A stretch of 64,000 nt of DNA from Selenomonas sp. F0473 (GTDB lineage: Bacteria > Bacillota > Negativicutes > Selenomonadales > Selenomonadaceae), in contig NZ_JH992902.1 in the NCBI RefSeq assembly GCF_000315545.1, forward strand, positions 1,920,638 through 1,984,637, written 5' to 3'. Both the position numbers and the translations under genes were made by a program. The notes under the pieces are model-generated. The model was not told where the DNA came from. It saw only the letters and a program-made list of their open reading frames with translations, and ran no database searches. How positions within the stretch are numbered: position 1 is the first letter of the stretch; each line of letters begins with the position of its first letter. Positions 34,641 to 44,766 of this stretch are shown piece by piece.

Positions 34641-36185
34641 ATGGAAAATGTCTACGCTTTGGTCAAGCGTTTCTACGGCGAACACGGACGCGCGAACATC
34701 TTCGTCCCGCGTCCCTTGATCGAACGCTATCTGCGCGGCGCCGCGTGGAAGGGACGGAGCAATGAGGAGCTCTGCGCGGACTGGTACTGCATCGAGGATT
34801 TCCTTGCCGTCATTCTGCGCCGCAGCGACGAGCTCGCGCGTCTGCTCATCCGCATCGATTATCTCGCGCTCTTCTTTCGCTATGCCGCGGCGCATATCGA
34901 TCGGCGCCCGCTCAAGCGCCATGTGGAGGATTATTTTTCCCGCATGCGCGTCTTCCTCGCCTACCTCGAAGAGACGGGGGACTATGAGACGGATATGGGC
35001 GAACTGGATGCGGATCTCGAGGAGTTCTATATCACGGGACGTTTCCGACTGCCCGAGATGGTCGAATGGGAGGAAATCGAAGGGCTGACGCTCGAGGATA
35101 TCGAAGAGGATGAGCGCATGGAGATGGAGGAGCTGAACCTCCAGCTCAACAACCTCCTGCACAAGATCGGAGAATACTTTCGCCGGCCGCCGTATCAGCT
35201 CGATATCGGCCGCGCCGCGATGATCTACACGGGCGAACGCTACGATATGAACGCATATGAGCACGCGTCCGAAGAGGAAAAGGAGACCTTTTGGCTGCGC
35301 TTTTGGGATTTCTTCTTCTTCGACTATCATCTGATCGCGACGGACGAGACGCCCATCGCGCATTACAGCGAGCAGGAATGGGACAAGCTCGACTACGATG
35401 AGCGCGAGATCGTACGGGACCTCCTTGCGGCGCGGTTTGCGGTGCTCGCGGTGACCGAGGAGTACGAGGAGCACATCGTCTGCCGCGATATCCTGCGCGA
35501 CGAGGAGGTCGTCCTGCCGCATCCGGACCTCCCGGGACCGCTCGGCAGTACGATCCTGTTTGGACATATCTGCGACGAGGGCATGATGATGCTCAACTAC
35601 ATCACGTCCATTCCCGCGAGCAAGCGCCTGCAGCGCCGCATCAGCGAGACGATTCACCGCGAGCACCGGCTCTTCCGCATGCAGAAACATGCGGCGGATA
35701 TGGACGATTTCCTCCTGCGCGAAGCGGCGCTTGTGCGCCATACGATCCATGCGCTCTCTTCGCTTGCGCAGCTCGATGTGCTCCCGCAGCGCGCGCTGCC
35801 GCACCGCATAGAGCGGCCGGCTTCCGTATCGGAGCGCTGCAAGGAAGAGGTCGCCGTGCTGCGCGCCGTCGCCGAGAAACTCGGCTTCAGCCGCTATGCG
35901 CAGGAACTGATGGCGGGACTTTTCCTCGATTATGCGCATCTCGCGGGCGCGTGGGCGGAGACGCCGGAGGCGCTGACGGCGGTCATTTTCCTCTTTGCGG
36001 AGATCAACCGCATCGATCTCACGCATATTACGGAGCTCTACCGAGTGTTCGGCTCGGACAAGAAAACCGTCGGCGCGGCCGCGGGCCGTATCCGCGAGAC
36101 GCTCGGCTGCGTCCCGTTTGATCCCCGCTATCTCGGGGAAGAGGGCTTCGTTACGATGCTCTACACTGTGGTGAATGGAAAATAA
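34641..36185 (+). CDS. Large uncharacterised cytosolic protein
   Basis: Protein of 514 residues, ATG 34641 after GGCGGGAGGG. No signal peptide or membrane helix. The first half is acidic and helix-rich, with an Asp/Glu-heavy stretch near residues 110-170. A middle region (EEHIVCRDILRDEEVVLPHPD) looks like a small beta domain. The end (about 440-510, ITELYRVFGSDKKTVGAAAGRIRE) has a helix-turn-helix-like pattern. A regulator or RNA-linked role is conceivable but not supported. No family was recognised. Confidence 0.75.
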   Translation: MENVYALVKRFYGEHGRANIFVPRPLIERYLRGAAWKGRSNEELCADWYCIEDFLAVILRRSDELARLLIRIDYLALFFRYAAAHIDRRPLKRHVEDYFSRMRVFLAYLEETGDYETDMGELDADLEEFYITGRFRLPEMVEWEEIEGLTLEDIEEDERMEMEELNLQLNNLLHKIGEYFRRPPYQLDIGRAAMIYTGERYDMNAYEHASEEEKETFWLRFWDFFFFDYHLIATDETPIAHYSEQEWDKLDYDEREIVRDLLAARFAVLAVTEEYEEHIVCRDILRDEEVVLPHPDLPGPLGSTILFGHICDEGMMMLNYITSIPASKRLQRRISETIHREHRLFRMQKHAADMDDFLLREAALVRHTIHALSSLAQLDVLPQRALPHRIERPASVSERCKEEVAVLRAVAEKLGFSRYAQELMAGLFLDYAHLAGAWAETPEALTAVIFLFAEINRIDLTHITELYRVFGSDKKTVGAAAGRIRETLGCVPFDPRYLGEEGFVTMLYTVVNGK

Positions 36186-36217
36186 TCGTATGCCAAAGGG
36201 CGGAAAGGAGGTCTGTT

Positions 36218-36571
36218 ATGGAGCAGGATCCCCGTGTGCGGCCGATGAGCCGCGAGGAGAACGCAGCCTATCGGGGCGTGACGGTCGAGGAGGACGGAGC
36301 GGAGGCGCCGCGCGGCGAGGACGGCATATACGGGCGCGCGCAGCGCGGCTCTGTGCGCTATGTCCGCATCGGCGGCGCGCCGCAGCGCTCTCTCCTAGGG
36401 AGTATCGTGTGGGCGGCGATCCTCGCGGCGCTGCTGACATTCGTCATCTTCATCGTGCTGCCCACGATGGCGATGGCGATTGTCGGCGTCTGCATCCTCG
36501 GCGCGATCGTCGGTCTCGTCGGCAGGAGCCGCGTGCTCGCATGGCTGACGCGCTATTTGTATGGGAGATAG
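36218..36571 (+). CDS. Small membrane protein of unknown function
   Basis: Protein of 117 residues. The charged N-terminal half (about 1-60) lacks structure signals. Two hydrophobic helices follow (about 62-80 and 82-100), then a short Arg-rich tail. GGAAAGGAGG precedes ATG 36218. It sits in line with its neighbours on both sides, probably in one operon. No family was recognised. Confidence 0.75.
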   Translation: MEQDPRVRPMSREENAAYRGVTVEEDGAEAPRGEDGIYGRAQRGSVRYVRIGGAPQRSLLGSIVWAAILAALLTFVIFIVLPTMAMAIVGVCILGAIVGLVGRSRVLAWLTRYLYGR

Positions 36572-36584
36572 GAGGAAGACGGCT

Positions 36585-37328
36585 GTGAAATCATGTGAAA
36601 AATGCGGAACCTCGATGGAGGAAGAGGCGCGGTTCTGCGCGCACTGCGGCGCGGCGCGGGACACGGGAGAAGAGCGGACGGAGGGAACGGTCCCCGCGCA
36701 CGGAGAAGACGCGTCTCACGCCGCGCCTGCGGCCGCGGATGAGCAGGCGGAGAAGGATGCGGTACGAAAGGCGCAGCTGCAATTCATGCCTTACGGCAGT
36801 GCGTTGCTCATTATTGTGTCAGTATTTACGCCGTGGGTCTCGCTCGGGCACATGTTCGACGTCACGATAATGGACGTCAGCAAGTCGCTCATGCTCGGCA
36901 TCATTGCGATCGCGTGCGCCGCGGCCTATGCGCTCGCGAAGCGGCGCAGGTACGCCGTCGGACTTGCGATGGCGCAGAGCTTTGTCCTTTTTGCGGCCGC
37001 CGCGTTTTTTAAATATGAGAGCATGATCTCCGAACTCAAACGCGGATTTCTCGGCGCGATGGCGGGGGCGGCGATTTCTCTCGACTGGGGCGCGGGCATA
37101 TTCGTCGGCGGCGCGCTTTGCCTGGCGGTCGACAGCGTCTTTCTCGCGACGGCCGCTGAGGGCGAGCCCTTCCTGATGAACATCCTCATCGCGCGATGGA
37201 AGGAACTCGCGACGGAGAAAGTGAAACTCGCGTCGATTGAGGTTCCCGCGTGGGCGTACTCGATCGTTCTCGCCGCGTTGCTCTTCCTGTTGTTTTCGCA
37301 GTCGAAAGTCAGCCGGATCATGCATTGA
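36585..37328 (+). CDS. Zinc-ribbon membrane protein
   Basis: Protein of about 247 residues. The N-terminus is a zinc ribbon (SCEKCGTSMEEEARFCAHCG, two CxxC pairs), then an acidic linker, then four or five hydrophobic helices from about residue 80. GTG 36585 was chosen because AGGAGG lies 10 bases upstream; an in-frame ATG at 36561 overlaps the previous gene. Function unknown; such zinc-ribbon fronts are common in small sensor-like membrane proteins. Confidence 0.75.
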   Translation: MKSCEKCGTSMEEEARFCAHCGAARDTGEERTEGTVPAHGEDASHAAPAAADEQAEKDAVRKAQLQFMPYGSALLIIVSVFTPWVSLGHMFDVTIMDVSKSLMLGIIAIACAAAYALAKRRRYAVGLAMAQSFVLFAAAAFFKYESMISELKRGFLGAMAGAAISLDWGAGIFVGGALCLAVDSVFLATAAEGEPFLMNILIARWKELATEKVKLASIEVPAWAYSIVLAALLFLLFSQSKVSRIMH

Positions 37329-37348
37329 GAAAATAGGCCGCGTGGGGC

Positions 37349-37377
37349 TTTACAAAGCTTTCGGCGTATGTTATACT
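37349..37377 (+). promoter_or_regulatory. Promoter of the rimP-nusA-infB operon
   Basis: TTTACA (37349-37354), 17 bases, TATACT (37372-37377). Confidence 0.8.
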
Positions 37378-37400
37378 CAGATAAATTCATTTAAAACGTG

Positions 37401-37428
37401 GAAAGAGTGGGTGAAAGCCCACTCTTTC
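37401..37428 (+). promoter_or_regulatory. Leader hairpin upstream of rimP
   Basis: GAAAGAGTGGG (37401-37411) pairs perfectly with CCCACTCTTTC (37418-37428) in the 5' leader, about 20 bases after the predicted start of transcription. It lacks a good T run. Tall hairpins of this kind are common ahead of the rimP/nusA operon and may mediate NusA feedback, which is inference. Confidence 0.65.
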
Positions 37429-37506
37429 ATTCATGTAGGAAAGAAGCAGGGCGGTTTGTCGTCGTGCTTTCTTGTGCGGCGCGGCCGGGACGGAGAGAGG
37501 AATACG

Positions 37507-37956
37507 ATGAACGCAAAGATTGAGGAGCGCGTCGAGGAGATTGTGCGCGGGCTCCTGCCGGCGCAGCCGGAACTGGAACTCGTCGATGTGGAATATGTGC
37601 GCGAACGCGACCGGTACCTGCGCGTTTACATCGACAAGGAGGCCGGCATCGACATCGAGGACTGCCGGACGCTCAGCGAGCGTCTCGAGGAGATCCTCGA
37701 CCGCGAGGATTTTATCGCCGACGCCTATATCCTCGAGGTCTCCTCGCCCGGACTCGACCGCGTGCTGCGCAAGCCGCGGGATTTCGACCGCGAGCGCGGC
37801 AAGACCGTCGATGTGACGCTCTATGCGCCGCATGCGGGCAAAAAGAATTTTACGGGCGTGCTCGCGGGACATGACGAAACGGCGCTCATACTGGACGGCG
37901 ATGTGCGCATCCCGATGGAGCAGGTATCGCAGGTGCGCCTGCACGTCGAGTTTTAG
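37507..37956 (+). CDS. rimP: Ribosome maturation factor RimP
   Basis: Protein of 149 residues needed for 30S assembly. LELVDVEYVRERDRYLRVYI and LEVSSPGLDRVLRKPRDF are the family blocks. ATG 37507 follows GGAGAGAGG; a longer in-frame extension back to 37237 overlaps the upstream gene and the promoter and is not credible. First gene of the operon. Confidence 0.96.
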   Translation: MNAKIEERVEEIVRGLLPAQPELELVDVEYVRERDRYLRVYIDKEAGIDIEDCRTLSERLEEILDREDFIADAYILEVSSPGLDRVLRKPRDFDRERGKTVDVTLYAPHAGKKNFTGVLAGHDETALILDGDVRIPMEQVSQVRLHVEF

Positions 37957-37970
37957 GGAGGATTTGGGTT

Positions 37971-39107
37971 TTGGCAAGAAAGATCACAAAGGGGCAGAAC
38001 GCCGGGAAGGAGTTCCTTCAAACGCTGAAGGAGCTCGCGTACGAAAAGGGGATCGATGAAGAACTCCTCTTCGAGACCATCGAGGCGGCGCTGATCTCGG
38101 CCTATCGGCGCAATTTCGGCTCCGCGCAGAACGTACGGATATCGCTTTCGCGCGAGACGGGCGCATTCCATGTCTTTGCGATCAAGACGGTGGTAGAGCA
38201 GGCGGAGAACGGCATCACGGACATCTCGCTCGCGCAGGCGCGCGCGATGAACCCGGATTATGCGGTCGGCGATGTGATCGAGATTGAAATGACGCCCGCG
38301 AACTTTGGCCGCATCGCCGCGCAGACCGCGAAACAGGTCGTCATGCAGCGCCTGCGCGAGGCGGAGCGCGGCATCGTCTACGAGGCCTACATGAACCGCT
38401 CCGCCGACATCGTGACGGGCATCGTCCAGCGCGTCGAGGGCCGCAGCGTATACGTCGACATCGGCAAGGCCGAAGCCGTGCTGATGCCGACCGAGCAGAT
38501 GCCGACCGAGACATATAACTACGGCGATACCATTCGCGCGTATATCATCGAGGTCAGACGCTCGCCGCGCGGCCCGCAGATCATGCTCTCGCGGACCCAT
38601 CCGGGGCTGCTGAAAAAACTGTTTGAACTGCAGGTCCCCGAAATGCAGGAGGGCATCGTCGAGATCAAGGCGATTGCGCGCGAGGCGGGCAGCCGCTCGA
38701 AGGTCGCGGTCTGCTCTGCGGAGGAGCGCGTCGACCCCATCGGCGCCTGTGTCGGCCCGCATTTCATGCGCGTGCAGGCGGTCGTCGACGAACTCGCGGG
38801 AGAGAAGATCGATATCGTGAAATGGAGCGACGACCCCGCGGCCTATATCGCGAACTCGCTCAACCCGGCGAAGGTGATCTCGGTCGCCGTGAGCGAGACG
38901 GAGAAAATCTCCCGCGTCATCGTGCCGGATTATCAGCTCTCCCTCGCCATCGGCAAGGAGGGGCAGAACGCCCGCCTTGCGGCAAAGCTGACGGGATGGA
39001 AAATAGACATCAAGAGCGAATCTCAGGCGGCGCAGGAAGGGCTGAGTCCCGCAGAGGACGCGCACGAGGCGCCCGCGGCGCCGGAGCCCGCTGCGGAGGA
39101 GGCCTAA
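37971..39107 (+). CDS. nusA: Transcription termination/antitermination protein NusA
   Basis: Protein of 378 residues. N-terminal RNA polymerase-binding domain, S1 domain (about 140-205, VTGIVQRVEGRSVYVDIGKA), then two KH domains (RVDPIGACVGPHFMRVQAV and LAIGKEGQNARLAAKLTGW). It lacks the E. coli acidic repeats but has a short acidic tail. The start is TTG 37971, 10 bases after GGGAGG. Confidence 0.97.
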   Translation: MARKITKGQNAGKEFLQTLKELAYEKGIDEELLFETIEAALISAYRRNFGSAQNVRISLSRETGAFHVFAIKTVVEQAENGITDISLAQARAMNPDYAVGDVIEIEMTPANFGRIAAQTAKQVVMQRLREAERGIVYEAYMNRSADIVTGIVQRVEGRSVYVDIGKAEAVLMPTEQMPTETYNYGDTIRAYIIEVRRSPRGPQIMLSRTHPGLLKKLFELQVPEMQEGIVEIKAIAREAGSRSKVAVCSAEERVDPIGACVGPHFMRVQAVVDELAGEKIDIVKWSDDPAAYIANSLNPAKVISVAVSETEKISRVIVPDYQLSLAIGKEGQNARLAAKLTGWKIDIKSESQAAQEGLSPAEDAHEAPAAPEPAAEEA

Positions 39108-39110
39108 GCG

Positions 39111-39383
39111 GTGCCGGCGGAACGGCCCGAGCGGCTGTGCGTCGGCTGCCGGGAGAAGCATCCGAAGGCAGAACTCCTGCGTATTGTGCGCAGTCCGGCG
39201 GGTGAAATTTCCGTCGACGCGACGGGTAAGAGCCCGGGGCGCGGGGCGTATCTCTGCCCCCGCGCGGAATGCCTCCGGGCCGCGCGCAGGCATAACGGCC
39301 TTGCGTGGTCGTTCAAGGGGCGGGTCGCACCCGCCGTCTACGACGCCCTTGCCGAAGCGCTGCGGGCGCGTGCGGAGGACTAG
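39111..39383 (+). CDS. YlxR/RnpM family RNA-binding protein
   Basis: Protein of 90 residues. LCVGCREKHPKAELLRIVR and GRGAYLCP are the family signature. The YlxR family in Firmicutes has been described as a modulator of RNase P. The start is GTG 39111 after GGAGGAGG, 3 bases after nusA. Confidence 0.94.
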   Translation: MPAERPERLCVGCREKHPKAELLRIVRSPAGEISVDATGKSPGRGAYLCPRAECLRAARRHNGLAWSFKGRVAPAVYDALAEALRARAED

Positions 39384-39386
39384 CGT

Positions 39387-39719
39387 ATGGACGCGCGGAT
39401 GGAGAGCCGCATAGAGAATTTGCTGAGCATGGCGGCGCGCGCGCGGCGGATCGTCTCGGGCGCATTCATGGCGGAGGAAACGCTGCGCAAGGGGCGGGGG
39501 AAATACCTCCTTCTCGCCGCGGATGCGGCGGAAGAGACGAAGCGTAAATTTTTGGACATGGCCGAGCGGGACCGTGTCCCCCATGTGGAACTGATGACAA
39601 CGGAACGGCTGGGACGGTGCCTCGGCAAAGAGTACCGCGCGGTTGCCGTACTGATAGATAGCGGGTTTGCAGAGAGGCTCGGCGCCTACCTGCATGAAAT
39701 ATCGACGGGGGTGGATTGA
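39387..39719 (+). CDS. YlxQ-like L7Ae/L30e-family RNA-binding protein
   Basis: Protein of 110 residues. L7Ae-like fold: [18 protein letters not shown], then [15 protein letters not shown]. It probably binds kink-turn RNA. It lies in the usual place between ylxR and infB, and the stop overlaps the infB start. Confidence 0.9.
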   Translation: MDARMESRIENLLSMAARARRIVSGAFMAEETLRKGRGKYLLLAADAAEETKRKFLDMAERDRVPHVELMTTERLGRCLGKEYRAVAVLIDSGFAERLGAYLHEISTGVD

Positions 39720-42229
39720 TGTCGGAATCGAAATACAGAATCACCGATTTGGCAAAGGAATTCAAGACGGACAAAAATACCATTATTGATATCCTAAAGA
39801 GCAAGAACTACAAAGTAAAGAACATGTTCAGTGCGGTCGGTGAGGAAGAGCGCGCCGTTGTGAAGACGGAGCTTAGCCGCGTGGCGAAACCTGTGCGGAA
39901 GGAGTCCCTGCAGAGCAAAGCCCCCGCTCCGCAGCAGGAGCGCCCCGCGAGAAAGGAACCGCGCGCCCGTGCCGCGGCGGACAAGGCGGAGACGTCCGCA
40001 TCCGAGACGGAGCGGCAGGTGCTGCGCGCGCGCACGAAGGCGCCGGGCGTCGTAATCGTGCGTGAGGCGCCGGCCAAGACGCGCGCGGAGGGCGCCGGAC
40101 GTTCCGCGCGCGGCGCTGCCGGGAGGGCGGCGGGCGGCCGCACCGCGGGCGGCAGAATATCCGCCGCGGCAATCCCCGCGCCGCCGCCCTCGGAGAGCCG
40201 CGAGACCGGCCGTCGGCGCGGCGGCCGCGGCGGCGAGAATGCGGGCGGCGGAGACCGCGGCCGCGGCGGGCGCGGCGGCGCGCGCCGTGACCGCGAGGAG
40301 CGGACGGATCTGTCCCGGGCAGGGCGCGGCGGATCGCGCAAACAGCGCAAGGGCCGCACGCAGGCGGCGCCCGCGCCGAAGGTGGAGATCGCGCGCCCCA
40401 AGCACATTAAGCTGCCGGAGACGATTGCCGTCAAGGATCTCGCGTCCAAGATGAGCTATACGGCGTCCGACATCATCAAGAAACTCCTTCTCATGGGCGT
40501 CATGGCGAGCATCAATCAGGAGATCGACTTCGACACCGCAACGCTTGTCGCCGCCGAGTTCGGCGTAACGACCGAGGAACTGCCGCCGGATGTCGATCCG
40601 ACGCTGATCCCCGAGATCGTCGACGATCCCAAGACGCTCAAAGAGCGTCCGCCCGTCGTCACCGTCATGGGACACGTCGACCACGGCAAGACCTCCCTGC
40701 TCGACGCCATCCGCAACACGTCCGTCAGCACGCACGAGGCGGGCGGCATCACGCAGCACATCGGCGCGTATCAGGTCGTCTGCAAAGGCAAGAAGATCGT
40801 CTTTCTCGACACGCCGGGACACGAGGCGTTCACGGCGATGCGTGCGCGCGGCGCACAGATCACGGACGTGGCGATTCTCGTCGTCGCGGCGGACGACGGC
40901 GTCATGCCGCAGACTGTCGAGGCGATCGACCATGCGAAGTCGGCGAACGTGCCCATCATCATCGCCATCAATAAGGTCGATAAGCCGGGCGCCAACCCCG
41001 AGCGCGTCAAGCAGGAACTCATGGAGTACGGCCTCGTCGCCGAGGAATACGGCGGCGAGACGATCATGGTGCCCGTTTCCGCAAAGCAGCGCACGGGCAT
41101 CGACGACCTCCTCGAGAACATCCTGCTCGTCGCCGAGGTTGAGGAGCTGAAGGCCAACCCGAACCGAGAGGCACGCGGCGTCATCATCGAGGCGAAACTC
41201 GACAAGGGACGGGGCTCTGTCGCAACCGTGCTCGTGCAGAGCGGCACGCTGCGCATCGGCGACTCCATCGTCGTCGGCACGGCGTACGGCCATGTGCGCG
41301 CGATGATCAACGACCGCGGGGACAGCGTCAAGAAGGCGGGACCCTCCATGCCGGTCGAGATTTTGGGCCTCAACGACGTGCCGTCGGCGGGCGACATCCT
41401 CGCCGCCGTCGATGAGAAACAGGCGCGCTCCATCGCGGAGGCGCGCCTCGGCAACCAGCGCCGCGACCTCATCAAGTCCAAGAGCGTCACGCTTGACGCG
41501 CTCTTTAGCCAGATCCGGCAGGGCGATATCAAGGACCTCAACATCGTCGTCAAGGCCGACGTGCAGGGCTCCGTCGAGGCGCTGAACAGCGCGCTTCTCG
41601 GCCTTAACAAGAACGACGAGGTGCGCGTCAACATCGTCCACTCGGGCGTCGGCGCGGTCAGCGAGTCCGACATCATGCTCGCGACGGCGTCGAAGGCGAT
41701 TGTCATCGCGTTCAACGTCCGGCCGGATGCGAATGCGCGCCGTCTTGCGGACACCGAGGATATCGACATCCGCACCTACCGCGTCATCTACGACGCGCTG
41801 AACGACGTCAAGGACGCCATGAGCGGCATGCTCAAACCGAAATACAAAGAGGTCGTTCAGGGGCGCGTCGAGATTCGTCAAGTCATGCGGTTCTCCAAGG
41901 CGCTCGTCGCGGGTTCCTACGTCCTGGAAGGAAAGATTTTCAACAACTCCAGGATTCGCATCCTGCGCGACAACGTCGAGCTGTTTGACGGGGAGATCGA
42001 TTCGCTGCGCAGGTTCAAGGACGAGGTGAAGGAAGTCGCCGCAGGGTATGAGTGCGGCATCTCCATCGTCGAGTACAAAGATTTTCAAGAGGGCGACATC
42101 ATCGAGGCATACACGATGGAGGAGATTGAGACCTCCATCGCGGAGGCGAATAAGGCTGCCGAGGAAAAACGCGAGGCGCAGGCGGCCGCCGCGGCCAAAG
42201 CGGAGACTGCGGCTGAGGAAGAGGAGTAG
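39719..42229 (+). CDS. infB: Translation initiation factor IF-2
   Basis: Protein of 836 residues. Places fMet-tRNA on the 30S subunit. A short N-terminal helical domain, then a long Arg/Gly/Ala-rich low-complexity linker (about 60-225), then the GTPase with GHVDHGKTS near 318, DTPGHEAFT and NKVDKPGA, then the C-terminal fMet-tRNA domain. ATG 39719 overlaps the ylxQ stop. Confidence 0.98.
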   Translation: MSESKYRITDLAKEFKTDKNTIIDILKSKNYKVKNMFSAVGEEERAVVKTELSRVAKPVRKESLQSKAPAPQQERPARKEPRARAAADKAETSASETERQVLRARTKAPGVVIVREAPAKTRAEGAGRSARGAAGRAAGGRTAGGRISAAAIPAPPPSESRETGRRRGGRGGENAGGGDRGRGGRGGARRDREERTDLSRAGRGGSRKQRKGRTQAAPAPKVEIARPKHIKLPETIAVKDLASKMSYTASDIIKKLLLMGVMASINQEIDFDTATLVAAEFGVTTEELPPDVDPTLIPEIVDDPKTLKERPPVVTVMGHVDHGKTSLLDAIRNTSVSTHEAGGITQHIGAYQVVCKGKKIVFLDTPGHEAFTAMRARGAQITDVAILVVAADDGVMPQTVEAIDHAKSANVPIIIAINKVDKPGANPERVKQELMEYGLVAEEYGGETIMVPVSAKQRTGIDDLLENILLVAEVEELKANPNREARGVIIEAKLDKGRGSVATVLVQSGTLRIGDSIVVGTAYGHVRAMINDRGDSVKKAGPSMPVEILGLNDVPSAGDILAAVDEKQARSIAEARLGNQRRDLIKSKSVTLDALFSQIRQGDIKDLNIVVKADVQGSVEALNSALLGLNKNDEVRVNIVHSGVGAVSESDIMLATASKAIVIAFNVRPDANARRLADTEDIDIRTYRVIYDALNDVKDAMSGMLKPKYKEVVQGRVEIRQVMRFSKALVAGSYVLEGKIFNNSRIRILRDNVELFDGEIDSLRRFKDEVKEVAAGYECGISIVEYKDFQEGDIIEAYTMEEIETSIAEANKAAEEKREAQAAAAAKAETAAEEEE

Positions 42230-42247
42230 AGAGAGGAGCGTGACGGC

Positions 42248-42622
42248 TTGAGCAAGGTTCGCGTTGAAAAAGTCCGGGAACTGATGAAACAGGAGATCAG
42301 CGACATTATCCTGCATGATTTGAAGGATCCGCGCATCGGCTTCGTGACCGTCACATCCGTCTCCTGCACGGAGGATCTCCGCGAGGCGAAGATCTACGTC
42401 AGCGTCATGGGCGACGAGCAGAGCGTTCGGGATACCCTCGCGGGGCTCGGCCACGCGCTCGGATTCGTCCGCCGCGAGATCGGCAGGCGCATCCGCCTGC
42501 GCTTTACCCCCGAGATCAGCTTTGCCCTCGATACCTCGCTGGAGTACAGCGACCGTATCCGGCGCATTCTGGACACGATTCACGATGAGAAAGACGCGGA
42601 CGCGCGGGAGGAGAGCCGATGA
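42248..42622 (+). CDS. rbfA: Ribosome-binding factor A
   Basis: Protein of 124 residues, a KH-fold cold-shock factor for 16S rRNA 5' end maturation. ILHDLKDPRIGFVTVTSV is the family signature and LRFTPEISFALD the second block. The start is TTG 42248 with GAGGAG upstream. The stop overlaps the next start. Confidence 0.96.
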   Translation: MSKVRVEKVRELMKQEISDIILHDLKDPRIGFVTVTSVSCTEDLREAKIYVSVMGDEQSVRDTLAGLGHALGFVRREIGRRIRLRFTPEISFALDTSLEYSDRIRRILDTIHDEKDADAREESR

Positions 42623-43566
42623 AAATCAATTTGACCGAAGCGGCGCGTCTCCTGCATGAGGCGCAGACCGTCATCCTGACGTCCCATATCCGCCCCGACG
42701 GAGACTCCGTCGGCTCGACCCTCGGGCTGATGCATTTCCTCCGCGGTATCGGCAAGGACGCGCGCGTCATGATCGACGACGAGATCCCGCGGATCTTTCG
42801 CGTTTTGCCGGGGATCGACCGTATCGAGCGCCCCGCGGAGGGGCGGCGTTATGCCGCCGACCTCCTCGTCGTCTGCGACGTCGAGATGAAACGCACGGGG
42901 GCGGTCGTGCCGTCGGTCGACGCGGCGCGTGTGCTCAACATCGACCACCATGTGACGAACGACGAGGCAGCGGAGTACCTCTATCTCGACCCGAGCCGCG
43001 CGGCGACCTGCGAGATCATGTGCGAGCTCATCCGCGCGATGGGCGGGACGATCTCGCTCGACGCAGCGACCTGCCTCTACACGGGCATCGCGACGGATAC
43101 GGGATTCTTCCGGTTCTCCAACACGACCCCGCATACCATGCACACGGCGGCGGAGCTCATTGAGATAGGGGTAAAACCCAACGTCATCGCCGTCGCGATG
43201 GAGATGAAATCCTACGACGAGGTCATGGCGCAGGTGCGCGCGATTGAGAGCCTCGAGATGTTCTGCGACGGCAGGGTCGCCGCGGTCTTTATCGACGAGG
43301 CGCGCGCACGCGAGGTGAAGACGACCGAGGGACTGCTCGACAGCCTGCGCGTCATCGAGGGCACGCAGATCGTGTTCTTCATGAAATGGCTGGAGCCCGA
43401 CACCTACCGCGTCAGCATGCGGTCAAAGGGCGTGAACGTCTCGCGCATCGCGCAGACCTTTGACGGCGGCGGACATATCCGCGCGGCGGGCTGCACCCTG
43501 CACGCGCCGTTTGACGAGGCGCGCAGGATGATCCTCGCCGCCATAGGGAAGGAATTAAACGCATAA
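42619..43566 (+). CDS. nrnA: DHH/DHHA1 phosphoesterase (NrnA-like oligoribonuclease)
   Basis: Protein of 315 residues degrading short RNAs and possibly pAp. The metal motifs are HIRPDGDSVGST near residue 25, VCDVE and NIDHHVTND near 108; the C-terminal DHHA1 has GGGHIRAAG. It lies between rbfA and truB, as in many Firmicutes. Confidence 0.95.
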   Translation: MKINLTEAARLLHEAQTVILTSHIRPDGDSVGSTLGLMHFLRGIGKDARVMIDDEIPRIFRVLPGIDRIERPAEGRRYAADLLVVCDVEMKRTGAVVPSVDAARVLNIDHHVTNDEAAEYLYLDPSRAATCEIMCELIRAMGGTISLDAATCLYTGIATDTGFFRFSNTTPHTMHTAAELIEIGVKPNVIAVAMEMKSYDEVMAQVRAIESLEMFCDGRVAAVFIDEARAREVKTTEGLLDSLRVIEGTQIVFFMKWLEPDTYRVSMRSKGVNVSRIAQTFDGGGHIRAAGCTLHAPFDEARRMILAAIGKELNA

Positions 43567-43567
43567 C

Positions 43568-44446
43568 ATGGACGGATTCGTCAACGTATTGAAATCGCCG
43601 GGACTGTCGTCGCACGATGTCATCGATATCGTGCGGCGTCTTTTTAAGCAAAAACGCGCGGGACACGCGGGCACCCTCGACCCCGCGGCGGCGGGCGTTC
43701 TCCCCGTCGCGCTCGGACGCGCGGCGCGCCTCATCGAGTATCTTGAGGGCGCGGATAAATCCTACCGCGCGGAGATCTCCTTCGGATGCGCGACCGATAC
43801 GGGGGACGTCTACGGCGCGGTGACGGAACGCCTTTCATCGTTTGATTTCCCGTCCGAGGAAGAAGTGCGCGCCGCGCTTGCGCGCTTTGTCGGCGTCATA
43901 GAGCAGCGACCGCCCGCGCATTCCGCGATTAAGATCGGCGGCCGGAGAGCCTATGATCTCGTACGCCGCGGGCGCACGGTTGACATGCCCGTGCGCCGCG
44001 TGGAGATTCGGGGGATTTCGCTCCTTCGATATGACGCGGCGCAGCGCGGTATCCTCATCGATGTGGACTGCGGCAAGGGGACATACGTCCGCACCCTCTG
44101 TGCGGACATCGGCGCGGCGCTCGGACTGCCCGCCCTGATGCGGTTCCTTCTGCGTACCCGCGTCGGCGCGTTCTCGGTCCGGGACGCCGATACGATCGAA
44201 GAACTCGCGGATGCCCGTGCGGCGGCGCTCCGCGCACCCGACGCCGTCCTCTCCCATATCCCGCGTTACGACCTCGACGCCGCGCGGGTCAAGGCGTTCT
44301 ACAGCGGCCTCCCCACCGGGGAGCGCCGCCTACCGCTCGCGGAGGGCGTCTACCGCGTTTACGGCGGAGACATATTCCTCGGCGTCGGGCGCTATGATGC
44401 GCAGACGCAGGAGATGCGCCCGGAGAAAACCTTTCCGCCGATATGA
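43568..44446 (+). CDS. truB: tRNA pseudouridine(55) synthase TruB
   Basis: Protein of 292 residues making pseudouridine 55 in the tRNA T loop. Catalytic Asp about 38 in HAGTLDPAAAGVLP; later KGTYVRTLCADIG block intact. It is the last gene of the operon here. ribF and rpsO, often next, are not in this window; an accessory island follows. Confidence 0.96.
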   Translation: MDGFVNVLKSPGLSSHDVIDIVRRLFKQKRAGHAGTLDPAAAGVLPVALGRAARLIEYLEGADKSYRAEISFGCATDTGDVYGAVTERLSSFDFPSEEEVRAALARFVGVIEQRPPAHSAIKIGGRRAYDLVRRGRTVDMPVRRVEIRGISLLRYDAAQRGILIDVDCGKGTYVRTLCADIGAALGLPALMRFLLRTRVGAFSVRDADTIEELADARAAALRAPDAVLSHIPRYDLDAARVKAFYSGLPTGERRLPLAEGVYRVYGGDIFLGVGRYDAQTQEMRPEKTFPPI

Positions 44447-44577
44447 CGGGGAGTGCGTACCCGCGCTCGGACGATGCCCCGCGTAAAGACCCGCGCAGGC
44501 GCGGGCTCTATCGAGCCGCATTGTGCGAATGCCGCCGGGCTCTGCCTCGTCATGGCGGCATATTTTCTGCGGCAGGT

Positions 44578-44616
44578 GCCTTCCCAATATGATTGATATT
44601 GGGAAGGCGTTTTTTA
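44578..44616 (+). terminator. Strong terminator upstream of the CDI island
   Basis: GCCTTCCCAATAT (44578-44590) pairs perfectly with ATATTGGGAAGGC (44596-44608) around GATTG, followed by GTTTTTTATTT. Confidence 0.95.
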
Positions 44617-44737
44617 TTTAAAGATATCCGAAACCGCCCCGATAAGAGATTATCTTTTCCTTAAATATTTCTCCCGCGAATGCCCGCAGCCGCCGTCATT
44701 ACTGGGAGACGAATATTATTAGGACTTTTGTGTCTGA

Positions 44738-44766
44738 TTGTTGTATCGTGAGAATTATTGTAAAAT
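44738..44766 (+). promoter_or_regulatory. Probable promoter of the CDI island
   Basis: TTGTTG (44738-44743), 17 bases, TAAAAT (44761-44766), 36 bases ahead of the cdiB remnant. Confidence 0.6.

Noticed and set aside
37237-37506. Long N-terminal extension of RimP
   Set aside because: It overlaps the zinc-ribbon gene, the operon promoter and the leader hairpin; MNAKIEERVEE at 37507 is the usual N-terminus.
39794-42583. A very long open frame (929 codons) on the minus strand opposite infB and rbfA
   Set aside because: High-GC codon use leaves the opposite strand open. The plus strand encodes unmistakable IF-2 and RbfA, and the minus product has no recognisable domain. The same holds for long minus frames opposite atpase-like fliI, dnaK, prfA and the M16C peptidase.
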